Numbered from the stretch's first letter, positions 25,735 to 34,759 are shown. The stretch: 64,000 nt of DNA from an uncultured Myxococcales bacterium (GCA_937975765.1 CALJUR010000108.1:11905-75904), one strand, 5' to 3'. Numbers and translations: made by a program. Notes: generated by a model from the sequence alone, not told the origin.

Positions 25735-26127
25735 ATGAAGAGGACGCTGAAGAACCTGATGCTGGCCGCCGCCATCGCGGCGATTCCTGCCGCGGCGTTC
25801 GCGCAGGACACCGGCACGGAGAAGGGCAAGGGCGTTGCGGCCCAGGACCAGGCCGGGGACCAGGTCGGGGACCAGCTCCGGGGCCGGGACCGCGACCGGC
25901 TGAAGGACGGCACGGGCCCGGGCTTCGTCGATGCCGACGGCGACGGCATCTGCGACAACCAGGCGACCGGCGGCCAGAAGCTGGGCCAGGGCAAGGGCAA
26001 GGGCAAGGGGCTGGGGAAGGGCCAGGGGGCCGGCAAGGGCAAGGGCCTCCACGGCGCCGGCTTCGTCGATGCCGACGGAGACGGGGTCTGCGACAACGCC
26101 CGGAACCGCAAGGGCCAGGCCCGCTAG
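25735..26127 (+). CDS. Secreted Gly/Lys-rich protein with two Asp-rich calcium-loop motifs
   Basis: 130 aa, GGGAGG before ATG 25735, Sec signal ending AAAFA. The mature protein holds two copies of GFVDADGDG(I/V)CDN, a DxDxDG loop as in EF-hand, dockerin or TSP3 calcium sites. They are separated by a low-complexity Gly/Lys/Gln stretch (LGQGKGKGKGLGKGQG); a Gln/Asp-rich segment precedes the first. Similar FVDxDGDGxCDN proteins are known as hypotheticals in anaerobes and deltaproteobacteria; function undetermined. First gene of the sigma-54-driven operon. Calcium or other cation binding at the cell envelope is inferred. Confidence 0.85.
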   Translation: MKRTLKNLMLAAAIAAIPAAAFAQDTGTEKGKGVAAQDQAGDQVGDQLRGRDRDRLKDGTGPGFVDADGDGICDNQATGGQKLGQGKGKGKGLGKGQGAGKGKGLHGAGFVDADGDGVCDNARNRKGQAR

Positions 26128-26148
26128 TCCGAACGTCCCTGGCGACGG

Positions 26149-26173
26149 CCCGGGGGAGCGAGTCTCCCCCGGG
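26149..26173 (+). terminator. Intercistronic 10-bp perfect hairpin in the sigma-54 operon
   Basis: CCCGGGGGAG and CTCCCCCGGG pair perfectly around a CGAGT loop, between the stop of the first calcium-loop gene (26127) and the start of the second (26188). No T-tract follows. Such a stem could give partial termination or protect the upstream transcript so that the first, secreted protein is made in excess. Confidence 0.5.
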
Positions 26174-26187
26174 CATCGGGAGCGATC

Positions 26188-26541
26188 ATGAACGCCCGGA
26201 TGACATTGCTGGTCCTGGCAGCCTCGGTGCTGATGCCCAGGCTTTCGGCAGCGGCCGACGAACCCCAGGCCCCGCCCCCGGCGGCCCCCGCGCCCCCGCC
26301 TGCCGAGGCGGTTCCTCCGACGAACCTGCCCCCGCAGGCCCACGCACCGCAGGACGCGGGGGTGTTCGTCGATCGCGACGGCGACGGCATCCAGGACGGC
26401 CAGGAGCACCGCTTCCGGAAGCGCGGCAAGGGCGCCCTGGGCAAGGGCGCGGACGGGTCGGGCGCGGGCTCCGGTTCCGGCGCCATGCGCCGGCTGCGGC
26501 TGGGCGCGGGCGGCGGCTCGCGGCAGGGTGGCGGGCAATGA
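26188..26541 (+). CDS. Second secreted calcium-loop protein, Pro- and Gly-rich
   Basis: 117 aa, GGGAG before ATG 26188, signal peptide ending LSAAA. A Pro/Ala-rich linker leads to a single VFVDRDGDGIQDGQEH motif, again a DxDxDG cation loop, then a basic Gly-rich tail (KRGKGALGKGADGSGAGSG). It is related in design, not in detailed sequence, to the preceding protein. Its stop overlaps the next start as ATGA, so it is translationally coupled to the beta-barrel gene. Confidence 0.78.
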   Translation: MNARMTLLVLAASVLMPRLSAAADEPQAPPPAAPAPPPAEAVPPTNLPPQAHAPQDAGVFVDRDGDGIQDGQEHRFRKRGKGALGKGADGSGAGSGSGAMRRLRLGAGGGSRQGGGQ

Positions 26542-27662
26542 ATCCCCGGAAACAACTTGCATCCAGGCACGGCCTGCGCCGGGCGCTCGCGGCGTGCATC
26601 CTGCTGGCGGGGCTCTGGGCGTTCCCGGCGCATGCGCAGGAACTCTCGGTCGCCGGCTCGGTCGGCACGACCTGGACCGACAACGTGTTCGTGATGAGCG
26701 CGCCGGAATGGGACGCGTCGATCCTGCCCGCCCTGCGCGCCGGCGTGGACTTCGCCACCTTCTGGACGCTGCGGTACGAGGGCGCGGCCGAGATCTACAC
26801 GAACCACACGGACCTGACCTCGCACGACCACGCGCTGCGGCTGCAGGTCAACCCGGCCTTCGGTCCCGACGACGCGAACGAGTTCCTCGTCGGGCTGGAG
26901 GTCGAGACGCTGCGCAACCTGGACACCTACGCGGCGCTGAACTACGTGGGCGGGCAGGCGGATGCCGCGATCCGCCTCGAACCGACGCCCTGGTTCGCCT
27001 GGCAGGCCGGCGCGGACCTGCGGTACCGCCGCTTCTACGACGACCCCCAGGCCGACACGCTGGACGTGCTGGCCTCGACCGAGGCCCGGTTCACGCTGCA
27101 GTCCCGGACCACGATCACGCCGCGCCTCGGATACGGCTTCCGGTACAACCCCGGCCTGAAGGGGCAGGGGGAGGGACGGCCCGACCGCGACGACCACCAA
27201 CTGGACGTCGGCCTGCACTTCAGCCAGGGTCTCTGGGAGAACGCGGGCCTGCAGGCGGACTACTCGTACCGGCACCTGTTCTCGTCCAGCCAGGCGCTGG
27301 CCCGCAAGCTGACCCAGACGCAGTTCGCCTTCCTGACCGCCGACTTCCTGGCCGGGGGGCACCGGGCGTACCTGAAACTGAAGCAGGTGCTGCCGCGGGG
27401 CTGGTCGCTGCTGGCGGGCGTCGAGTTCCGGGCCCTGCGCTTCCCCGGCTGGCCGGCCACGGAAGCCGACGGGACCGCCACCGGCGAGGACCGCGAAGAC
27501 CGGCGGCTGATCCCCTCCGCGACCCTGGGGTACGACCACCGCTTCGGCAGCCTGGGGCTGCAGGCGAGACTGTCCTACTCGTACCTGCGCCAGTGGTCGA
27601 ACACCGCCGACTACGACACGCAGGCCCACCAGGTCGCGCTCTCGATCGCCCTGGAGTACTGA
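26538..27662 (+). CDS. Outer-membrane beta-barrel protein of the sigma-54 operon
   Basis: 374 aa from ATG 26538 (ATGA overlap). Signal peptide ending PAHA, mature start QELSVAGSVGTTWTDNVF, then about 16 amphipathic strands with alternating aromatics (FFTW-type TLRYEGAAEIYTNH, TITPRLGYGFRYNPG) and an aromatic C-terminus LSIALEY, the usual barrel-assembly signal. No specific porin family recognised; it resembles outer-membrane proteins described alongside surface polysaccharide systems. May export or anchor the two calcium-loop proteins. Confidence 0.82.
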   Translation: MNPRKQLASRHGLRRALAACILLAGLWAFPAHAQELSVAGSVGTTWTDNVFVMSAPEWDASILPALRAGVDFATFWTLRYEGAAEIYTNHTDLTSHDHALRLQVNPAFGPDDANEFLVGLEVETLRNLDTYAALNYVGGQADAAIRLEPTPWFAWQAGADLRYRRFYDDPQADTLDVLASTEARFTLQSRTTITPRLGYGFRYNPGLKGQGEGRPDRDDHQLDVGLHFSQGLWENAGLQADYSYRHLFSSSQALARKLTQTQFAFLTADFLAGGHRAYLKLKQVLPRGWSLLAGVEFRALRFPGWPATEADGTATGEDREDRRLIPSATLGYDHRFGSLGLQARLSYSYLRQWSNTADYDTQAHQVALSIALEY

Positions 27663-27761
27663 CCGGGAACCCGCGCCCGGCTCCTTCCCGAAACCCGCCC
27701 CGCGTCTCCCCGGGAGCGCCCCCGGAGGTATCATGGAGTCGAGAAGTCCAGGAGGTGCCCC

Positions 27762-27962
27762 ATGGAAACGGCCATCGCGTCGCAGCCCGCCCTCACCCGG
27801 GACGAGTGGACGCAGATCGCCCTCCTGCTGAAGGAGGAACTGGACGGCCTGCAGACCGAGATCCACCACACCGATTCGCAGGCCTACCGGGACGACCTGC
27901 AGGCGCGCCGCCAGACGCTGGCCGGCACGCTGCAGAAGGTGGAGGCGGCGCTGAAGGGCTGA
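27762..27962 (+). CDS. Small helical protein, unknown function
   Basis: 66 aa with an optimal ribosome-binding site (CAGGAGGTG before ATG 27762). The composition is typical of a helical hairpin: WTQIALLLKEELDGLQTEI, then YRDDLQARRQTLAGTLQKVE. No membrane segment or Cys. It is likely cytoplasmic and possibly a two-helix coiled coil. It stands between the sigma-54 operon and the symporters with about 100 bases on one side and 170 on the other. Confidence 0.7.
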   Translation: METAIASQPALTRDEWTQIALLLKEELDGLQTEIHHTDSQAYRDDLQARRQTLAGTLQKVEAALKG

Positions 27963-28136
27963 TGCCCGGGCACGCCGGCCGGGAGGCACCCCCGCCCCGG
28001 GCACGGGTTTCCCCGGCCCCCCGTCGCACGCCCCGGGCCCTGGATCCGCGACTTCCCCCCGCCCACCCGCGGGATTCCACGCCCCCGCGCCTTCGTGGTA
28101 CGGTACCGCGTTCCCGTTCCCTCACCGGAGGCAGGC

Positions 28137-29510
28137 ATGGCGTCGCAGCGCGGCCACTGGGGCTCCCGTCTGGGCTTCATCCTCGCGGCGGCGGGTTCCG
28201 CGGTCGGCCTGGGCAACCTGTGGAAGTTCCCCTACCTGGCCTGGGAGAACGGCGGCGGGGCCTTCCTGCTGGTCTACCTGGTCGCGGTGGTGCTGCTGGG
28301 CCTGCCCATCATGATGGCCGAGATCCTGGTCGGGCGCCGGGCCCAGGCCAGCGCGGTGCCCGCCTTCACGGCGCTGGGCGGGCGCGGCTGGTCGGTGGTC
28401 GGCTGGCTGGGCGTCCTGTCGGGCGCCGTGATCCTGTCGTACTACACCGTCATCGCCGGCTGGTCGCTGCGCTCGTTCTTCCAGTGCGTCCAGTGGTCCC
28501 TGGGCAGCTACCCGCCCGATGCCGGCGCGCGCTTCGGCGCCTTCCTGGCCGACGGGACCCAGCAGGTGCTGCTGACCACCGGCTTCACGCTCCTGACCGC
28601 CTTCATCGTCTACCGCGGCATCGGGTCCGGCATCGAGCGGGCCAGCAAGGTCATGATGCCCGTCCTGCTGTCCATCCTCCTCTACCTGGTCGTCACGACC
28701 CTGACCCTGCCCGGCCGCACCGCCGGCCTGTCGCACCTGTGGCTGCCCCGCCTCGACGCCCTGCCTCCGCAGGGGGCGCTGCTGGCCGTCGGGCAGGCCT
28801 TCTTCAGCCTGTCCCTGGGCCTGGGAGCCATGATCGCCTACGGTTCCTACCTGTCCCGCAAGGAGTCCCTGGCCGGATCGGCCGCGTGGGTGGTCGTCTG
28901 CGACACGATGGTCGCGCTGCTGGCCGGGACGGCCATGTTCATCATCATCCACTCCATCCCCGGCCTGGACCAGCGGGTCTCCGGCTCGACCGTCGGGATG
29001 CTGTTCATCACCCTGCCGGAGCTGTTCTACACGCAGATGCCGGGCGGGGTCGTGCTGGCGCCGCTGTTCTTCGTCCTGGTCGCCTTCGCGGCGCTGACCT
29101 CGACCATCAGCCTGGGCGAGGTGGTCGCCTCGCTGCTGATCGACCGGAAGGGCTGGTCCCGGCCCCGGGCGACGCTGGCCAGCACCGTCGTCGTGTATGC
29201 CGGTTCGCTGCTGTGCGCCCTGTCGCTGGGGGCCCAGCCGGCGCTGTCCACCTTCGAGGTCTTCGCCGGCAAGGCGGGGCTCCTGTCCACCCTGGACCAC
29301 CTGGCCGCCAACTGGCTGCTCCCGCTGGGCGGCCTGGGCACCACGATCTTCGTGGGCTGGCGGCTGGCCCGCAAGGACCTGCTGGAGGAACTGGGTCTGC
29401 GGCGCCCGACCTGGCTGTTCCACGCCTGGGTCTGGCTGCTGCGGGTGGTGGCCCCGCTGGCCATCGTGGCGCTGCTGGCGATGGTCGTCGCCGGGAAGGA
29501 CTTGAGCTGA
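28137..29510 (+). CDS. Neurotransmitter:sodium symporter (NSS/LeuT) family transporter
   Basis: 457 aa from ATG 28137 (GGAGGCAGGC upstream). The N-terminus WGSRLGFILAAAGSAVGLGN followed by WKFPYLAWENGGGAF is the diagnostic TM1 of bacterial NSS proteins, with the unwound substrate/sodium site. About eleven TM segments follow, including FSLSLGLGAMIAYGSYL (TM6-like). Expected to import an amino acid with sodium. One base separates its stop from the next symporter gene. Confidence 0.93.
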   Translation: MASQRGHWGSRLGFILAAAGSAVGLGNLWKFPYLAWENGGGAFLLVYLVAVVLLGLPIMMAEILVGRRAQASAVPAFTALGGRGWSVVGWLGVLSGAVILSYYTVIAGWSLRSFFQCVQWSLGSYPPDAGARFGAFLADGTQQVLLTTGFTLLTAFIVYRGIGSGIERASKVMMPVLLSILLYLVVTTLTLPGRTAGLSHLWLPRLDALPPQGALLAVGQAFFSLSLGLGAMIAYGSYLSRKESLAGSAAWVVVCDTMVALLAGTAMFIIIHSIPGLDQRVSGSTVGMLFITLPELFYTQMPGGVVLAPLFFVLVAFAALTSTISLGEVVASLLIDRKGWSRPRATLASTVVVYAGSLLCALSLGAQPALSTFEVFAGKAGLLSTLDHLAANWLLPLGGLGTTIFVGWRLARKDLLEELGLRRPTWLFHAWVWLLRVVAPLAIVALLAMVVAGKDLS

Positions 29511-29511
29511 C

Positions 29512-30951
29512 ATGGACACCTTCAGCCAGGCGATCGGGTCCGTGCTGGACGCCTACAACACCTACGTGGGCACCTACGCGCTGATGTTCCTGCTGCTGCC
29601 CGTGGGCCTGCTGTTCACCGTGTGGCTGCGGGGCATCCAGGTCTGGGGCCTGAAACACTCGGCCCAGTTGGTCATGGGGAAGTTCGACCGCCCCGGGGAC
29701 CACGGCGACGTCAACCACTTCCAGGCCCTGTGCACGGCCCTGTCGGCCACCGTCGGCACCGGCAACATCGCGGGCGTCGCGCTGGCCATCTACTTCGGCG
29801 GCCCCGGCGCGGTGTTCTGGCTGTGGATGACCGGCTTCCTGGGCATGGCGACCAAGTTCGCGGAATGCACCCTGGCCCAGAAGTACCGCGAGATCCACGA
29901 GGACGGCAGCGTGTCCGGCGGCCCGATGTACTACATCGAGCACGCCACGAAGCACGTGCTGGGCCCGTTCGCGAAGCCCCTGGCGATCGTCTTCGCCGTC
30001 GGCACCATCCTGTGCAGCCTGGGCACCGGCAACATGGCCCAGTCCAACAGCATGGCCGACGCGGTGCACGCCTTCACCCTGCCCATCGGCGACGGCTTCC
30101 ACATCCCCACCTGGGCCACCGGCCTGCTGCTGGCCGTGCTGGTGGGCAGCGTCATCCTGGGCGGCATCCGGCGCATCGCGAACGTCGCGGAACGGCTGGT
30201 GCCGTTCATGGCCTTCTTCTACGTCACAGCCGCCATCGCGGTCATCGGCTTCGAGTACGACCGCGTCCCGGGGATGTTCCGGCTGATCCTCGAGGGCGCT
30301 TTCACCGGCACCGCGGCCACGGGCGGCTTCGTCGGGTCCACCTTCATCCTGACCGCCCGTTACGGCATCGCGCGCGGCCTGTTCAGCAACGAGGCCGGCC
30401 AGGGGTCGGCGCCGATCGCCCACGCGGCGGCAAGGACCGAGTACCCGGTGCGCGAGGGCCTGGTGGCGCTGATGGAGCCGATGGTCGACACCCTGGTCAT
30501 CTGCACGATGACCGCCATCGTGATCCTGCTGTCGGGCGCGTGGGACGACGGCCTGATGGGCGCGGCCATGACCTACGACGCCTTCCGCATCGGCCTGGAC
30601 GTGACCGTGGGCGGCGTGCAACTGGGCGGCGCGGTGGTGTCGGTCTCGCTGCTGCTGTTCGCGTTCACGACCGCAATCTCGTGGTCCTACTATGGTGACC
30701 GCGCGGTGGGCTACCTGTTCGGGCGGAAGTGGGTGACGCCCTACCGGTACATGTACTGCGTCTTCGTCGTCATCGGCGCCGTCTGGGCGCAGGAACTGGT
30801 CTGGAAGTTCGTGGACGCCGTCATCACGGTGATGGCGGTGCCGAACCTGGTCGCGCTGGTGATCCTGTCGCCGATGGTGGCCCGCATGACGCGCGAGTAC
30901 TTCGCGATCGACCACCGGCCCACCGCCCCCCGCAAGGCCGCCGCCCTGTAG
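29512..30951 (+). CDS. AGCS-family sodium:alanine/glycine symporter
   Basis: 479 aa. AGCS landmarks: LCTALSATVGTGNIAGVALA, GGPGAVFWLWMTGFLGMATK, YREIHEDGSVSGGPMYYIEH, and FSNEAGQGSAPIAHAAA. Ten or so TM helices. Imports small neutral amino acids with sodium. It starts one base after the NSS transporter stop, so the two are co-transcribed and probably serve peptide or amino-acid scavenging. Confidence 0.95.
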   Translation: MDTFSQAIGSVLDAYNTYVGTYALMFLLLPVGLLFTVWLRGIQVWGLKHSAQLVMGKFDRPGDHGDVNHFQALCTALSATVGTGNIAGVALAIYFGGPGAVFWLWMTGFLGMATKFAECTLAQKYREIHEDGSVSGGPMYYIEHATKHVLGPFAKPLAIVFAVGTILCSLGTGNMAQSNSMADAVHAFTLPIGDGFHIPTWATGLLLAVLVGSVILGGIRRIANVAERLVPFMAFFYVTAAIAVIGFEYDRVPGMFRLILEGAFTGTAATGGFVGSTFILTARYGIARGLFSNEAGQGSAPIAHAAARTEYPVREGLVALMEPMVDTLVICTMTAIVILLSGAWDDGLMGAAMTYDAFRIGLDVTVGGVQLGGAVVSVSLLLFAFTTAISWSYYGDRAVGYLFGRKWVTPYRYMYCVFVVIGAVWAQELVWKFVDAVITVMAVPNLVALVILSPMVARMTREYFAIDHRPTAPRKAAAL

Positions 30952-31043
30952 CCCGCCCGGGCCCCTACCGCAAACGCCCGATTTCCTGTACAGTCCGGCC
31001 CGCCGGGGCGCGGACCCCGGCTGCGAATTCGAGGGAGGCTGCG

Positions 31044-32069
31044 ATGCCCATCCGCGTGATCGTGACCCGCGATTTCGACCACCTCAGCGAGGTCGCCGCG
31101 GACGAGGTCGCCGGCGAGATCGATCGCCGGCAGGCCCACGGGCGGGACTGCGTGCTGGGGCTGGCCACCGGCGCCTCGCCGACCGGCATGTACCGGCACC
31201 TGGCCAAGGCGATGAACCAGGGCCGTCCCGACGCCACCCGCGTCCGGACCTTCAACCTGGACGAGTACGTCGGGCTGCCGGGGCGCGACCCGGTCCAGCG
31301 GGCGCTGCACCCGGAGTCCTACGCCTTCTTCATGGTCCAGGAACTGTTCGGCCTGCTGAACCGCAAGTTCCGGTCCACGCGGGTGCCCGGCGGCACGCTG
31401 GTGGACCAGGCGGCGTTGATCCGGGCGCTGGCCGAACACCCCGGCGACTGGACCGAGCGGGGCACCGACGCCGGGCGCGCGATCGAGATCCGGCCCGACG
31501 CCGCGTCCGGGGTGCTGCAGGCGGTGCGCAACGACGTGCTGCTGGCCTACGAGGCCGACATCCGGGCCGCGGGCGGCATCGACCTGCAGATCCTCGGCGT
31601 GGGAGGCCGGGGCCACGTCGCGTTCCACGAGGCGGGGATCCCGTTTCCGGGCAGCCGCGTGATGCTGGTGCGCCTGGACGGCGTCACCATGAAGCACGCG
31701 GTGGCCGACGGCCACTTCCCGTCCGAGGACGACTGCCCGCGCTACGCCGTGTCGATGGGCGCCGAACTGGTCTTCGAGGCGCGCCGGGTGGTGGTGCTGG
31801 CCAGCGGGTCCCGCAAGGTCGGCCCGGTGACGCGGTCGCTGATGGACGACGTCACGCCCGCGCTGCCGATCTCCTATGGGCAGGCCTATGCCGCGAAGGG
31901 CGGCGACCTGCTGTACATCGTCGATGCGGTCGCCGGCGCCGGCATCCTGGAACACCGCGCCCGCCTGCACGCCCGGGGCGTCGAGATCGAGGACCGGTCC
32001 GGCGGGCGGGCCTCCATCGCCGTGCGCGACCTCCGGTTCTACCGGGACGCGCTGGGCACGCTGAACTGA
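31044..32069 (+). CDS. nagB: NagB-like glucosamine-6-phosphate deaminase, divergent
   Basis: 341 aa from ATG 31044 (GGGAGG upstream), longer than the usual 230-290 because of an insertion around residues 95-165. NagB motifs: GLATGASPTGMY (phosphate loop), FNLDEYVG at 70-77 with the first catalytic Asp73, and GVGGRGHVAFHEAG at 185-198. In canonical enzymes the last motif reads GxGxDGHIAFNEP, so the second catalytic Asp is Arg189 here while His191 and Glu196 remain. The protein could still be a deaminase on a variant substrate, or a lactonase-like relative. Confidence 0.75.
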   Translation: MPIRVIVTRDFDHLSEVAADEVAGEIDRRQAHGRDCVLGLATGASPTGMYRHLAKAMNQGRPDATRVRTFNLDEYVGLPGRDPVQRALHPESYAFFMVQELFGLLNRKFRSTRVPGGTLVDQAALIRALAEHPGDWTERGTDAGRAIEIRPDAASGVLQAVRNDVLLAYEADIRAAGGIDLQILGVGGRGHVAFHEAGIPFPGSRVMLVRLDGVTMKHAVADGHFPSEDDCPRYAVSMGAELVFEARRVVVLASGSRKVGPVTRSLMDDVTPALPISYGQAYAAKGGDLLYIVDAVAGAGILEHRARLHARGVEIEDRSGGRASIAVRDLRFYRDALGTLN

Positions 32070-32168
32070 CACCCGTTCACGCGGCGCCATGCCGGCCGGG
32101 ACGGTTTGCCGGGTCCCCGGGACGCGGCGCGGCGCGACAATGAGACATCCACCCGGCAGGAGGACGCC

Positions 32169-33125
32169 ATGTCGTTCGCACACCGGCACGAGGCCGAGGC
32201 AGGGCTGGACATCGTCGAGGGGGAGGGCCTGTCGATGCAGGTCCGGCGGCGCGGGGCCGAACTGATCTCGCTGGCGTGGAACGACGCGCAGCACGGGAAG
32301 GTCGGCCTGCTGTGGCGGGACGGCGAGAGGGACGACCCGCCGCGCTTCTGGAAGAGCCACGCCCCGATCCTGTTCCCGATCGTCGGGGGGCTGCACGAGA
32401 ACGCCTCCCGCACCACCACCGGCGAGGAGGTGCGCTTTGGCGGTCTGCACGGCTTCGTGCGCCACCAGGCCCTGGCGCTGGTCGAGGCCGGCCCGGTGGA
32501 GGACGGTTTCGCCCTGCGCTACCGGCTGCTGCCGGACGAGGCCACCCGCGGGATGTACCCCTGGGAGTTCGCGTTCGAGGCCGCGTACTTCCTGCGCCGC
32601 ACCCGGCTGGACGTGACGTTCCGGGTCGAGAACCGCGACGCCCGGCCGATGCCGTACCAGGTCGGCTGGCACCCCGGCTTCGCGACGCCGTTGCGGCCCG
32701 GGTCGGGCGACAAGGCGGGCTGCCACGTGCGCCTGCCCGCGTGCGGGTTCGACCGGCTGCTGAACGACGACCGCTGCTTCCTGACCGGCCAGCGGGTGCC
32801 CACGGACGGCACCGGCGACTTCCCGTTCACCGAGAAGGGCCTGGACCTCACCTACATGTTCGACCTGTCGAGGGTGCCCGCGCGCGACCGCGCCGTCACG
32901 CTGCTGGACCCAGACGAATCGTTCGGCGTGCGCGTCGCGTTCCCGGACTTCCCGCACCTGGGGCTGTGGTCGGACGCCGGGGCGCCCTTCGTCTGCATCG
33001 AGCCGTGGCAGGGCATGGACGACCACGTCTCGCAGGAGCCCTTCGACCGCAAGCTGGGGATCGTGCTGCTTCCCCCCGGCGGCAGCGACACCCGGCATGC
33101 CTCGATCGATGTGCTGGCAGGCTGA
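32169..33125 (+). CDS. Aldose 1-epimerase family protein (LacX-like)
   Basis: 318 aa; AGGAGG before ATG 32169. Galactose-mutarotase fold landmarks: RRRGAELISLAW, SHAPILFPIVGG, FGGLHGFVRHQAL (first His), YQVGWHPGF (second His), and CIEPWQGMDD (catalytic Glu). The length and the HPGF/EPW motifs fit the LacX/YeaD-type branch. It interconverts sugar anomers and would serve hexose uptake; galactokinase is encoded 24 kb away at 55805. Lies 99 bases after the NagB-like gene on the same strand. Confidence 0.87.
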   Translation: MSFAHRHEAEAGLDIVEGEGLSMQVRRRGAELISLAWNDAQHGKVGLLWRDGERDDPPRFWKSHAPILFPIVGGLHENASRTTTGEEVRFGGLHGFVRHQALALVEAGPVEDGFALRYRLLPDEATRGMYPWEFAFEAAYFLRRTRLDVTFRVENRDARPMPYQVGWHPGFATPLRPGSGDKAGCHVRLPACGFDRLLNDDRCFLTGQRVPTDGTGDFPFTEKGLDLTYMFDLSRVPARDRAVTLLDPDESFGVRVAFPDFPHLGLWSDAGAPFVCIEPWQGMDDHVSQEPFDRKLGIVLLPPGGSDTRHASIDVLAG

Positions 33126-33223
33126 TCCCCGCCCGGACGGGCTTCATTCCTTCCGGGTCTGCTCGGCGGCGAACGCAGCGGGATGGAGGCCGATGGCAGG
33201 CCGTGGAATGCGTCGTCGCGACG

Positions 33224-34759
33224 CTATGCCACGAACAGCTTGTCGGACTCGAACGACGGCGCGGAGGTGAGGTTCATGCCCAGGCGCCGCAGCGCCTTCT
33301 GGTCGTTGGGCGACGCGATGTGCGTCAGGTGCACCTCGCAGCCGGACAGCCGGGGCAGGCTCTCCAGCGCCAGCCGCGCGGTGGGGTTCGCGTTGGACGA
33401 GATGCCCAGCGCGATCAGCGACTCGTCCACGTCCAGGGACGGGAACTCGCGCCCGTAGGCGATCCGCTTCACGTCCGCGATCGCGTCGAAGACGGCCGGG
33501 CTCAGCAGGTCCAGCGGCGCCGGGATCCCCGCCAGCCGCTTGATCGCGTTCAGCACCAGCGCCGCCGCCGCGTGCATCTGCGGCGAGTTGCAGGCCGTGA
33601 CCATCTCGCCCGAGGGCAGTTGCAGCGCCGCGCCCACATAGACCCCGCGGTGGCCCTTCCCGGGCCGCTCCAGCGCGGCGGCGGCGGCCTCGCGGGCCGG
33701 GCGCACCACCGGGCGGTCCTCGGGCCCCGCGTCCAGTTCCTCCATCAGGATCTCGATGCGCCGCACCGACTCGGCGTCCACCTGGCCCAGCGCCTGCTCG
33801 CACGCGTACCGGTAGTACCGGCGCACGATCTCCTGCCGCGCTGCCTGCCGCGCCGCCTCGTCGTCCACGATCGCGAACCCGGCGCGGTTGACGCCCATGT
33901 CGGTCGGCGACCGGTACAGGTCCTTGTCGCCGCTGATGCGCGTCAGGATGCGCCGCAGCAGCGGGAACGCCTCGACGTCGCGGTTGTAATTGACGGACGT
34001 GATCCCGTAGGCCTCCAGGTGGAACGGGTCGATCAGGTTCACGTCGCGCAGTTCCGCCGTGGCCGCCTCGTAGGCCACGTTGACCGGGTGCCGCAGCGGC
34101 AGGCTCCAGATCGGGAAGGTCTCGAACTTCGCGTAGCCCGCGCGCACCCCCCTCCGGTGCTCGTGGTAGACCTGCGACAGGCAGGTGGCCAGCTTGCCGC
34201 TGTTCGGCCCCGGTGCCGTCACGACCACCAGTGGCCGGCTGGTCTCGACGTAGGGATTCGACCCGTAGCCCGCGTCGCTGACCGTGCGGTCCACGTCCAC
34301 GGCGTAGTTCGGGATGGCGCGGTGCAGGTACACGTGGACGTTGCGCCGCTCCAGCTGGTTCCGGAAGGTGTTCGCCGCGGGCTGGTCCGCGAACCGGGTG
34401 ATCACCACCGCCCGGACCGGCAGGTCGCGCTCGCGCAGGTCGTCGATCAGCTTCAGAACGTCCGAGTCGTACGGGATGCCGAAGTCGGCGCGGACCTTGC
34501 GCCTTTCGATGTCGCCCGCGTGGATGCAGACGATGATCTCCGTCTTGTCCTTCAGCCGCTGCAGCAGCCGCATCTTCACGTTCGGGTCGAAGCCCGGCAG
34601 CACGCGGGCGGCGTGGAAGTCGAAGATCAGCTTGCCGCCGAACTCCAGGTACAACTTGTTGTCGAAGCGCTGCACCCGTTCGAGGATCGCGGCGGACTGC
34701 TCCTCCAGGTACTTCTCGTTGTCGAAGGCGATCGGGCCGTGGACGACCGGGCCGGGCAT
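33224..34759 (-). CDS. DUF1846 family protein
   Basis: 511 aa from ATG 34759, with GGAGG 7 bases upstream; in-frame upstream codons lack a site. It is full length for DUF1846 and collinear with it: GPIAFDNEKYLEEQSAAILE at the start, KLYLEFGGKLIFDFHAARVLPGFD, VTAPGPNSGKLATCLSQ, and CNSPQMHAAAALVLNAIK near the C-terminus. Members are conserved cytosolic proteins in anaerobes and Firmicutes, with a nucleotide-binding-like GPxSGK segment and no established reaction. It is convergent with the aldose epimerase gene. Confidence 0.9.
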   Translation of the reverse strand: MPGPVVHGPIAFDNEKYLEEQSAAILERVQRFDNKLYLEFGGKLIFDFHAARVLPGFDPNVKMRLLQRLKDKTEIIVCIHAGDIERRKVRADFGIPYDSDVLKLIDDLRERDLPVRAVVITRFADQPAANTFRNQLERRNVHVYLHRAIPNYAVDVDRTVSDAGYGSNPYVETSRPLVVVTAPGPNSGKLATCLSQVYHEHRRGVRAGYAKFETFPIWSLPLRHPVNVAYEAATAELRDVNLIDPFHLEAYGITSVNYNRDVEAFPLLRRILTRISGDKDLYRSPTDMGVNRAGFAIVDDEAARQAARQEIVRRYYRYACEQALGQVDAESVRRIEILMEELDAGPEDRPVVRPAREAAAAALERPGKGHRGVYVGAALQLPSGEMVTACNSPQMHAAAALVLNAIKRLAGIPAPLDLLSPAVFDAIADVKRIAYGREFPSLDVDESLIALGISSNANPTARLALESLPRLSGCEVHLTHIASPNDQKALRRLGMNLTSAPSFESDKLFVA

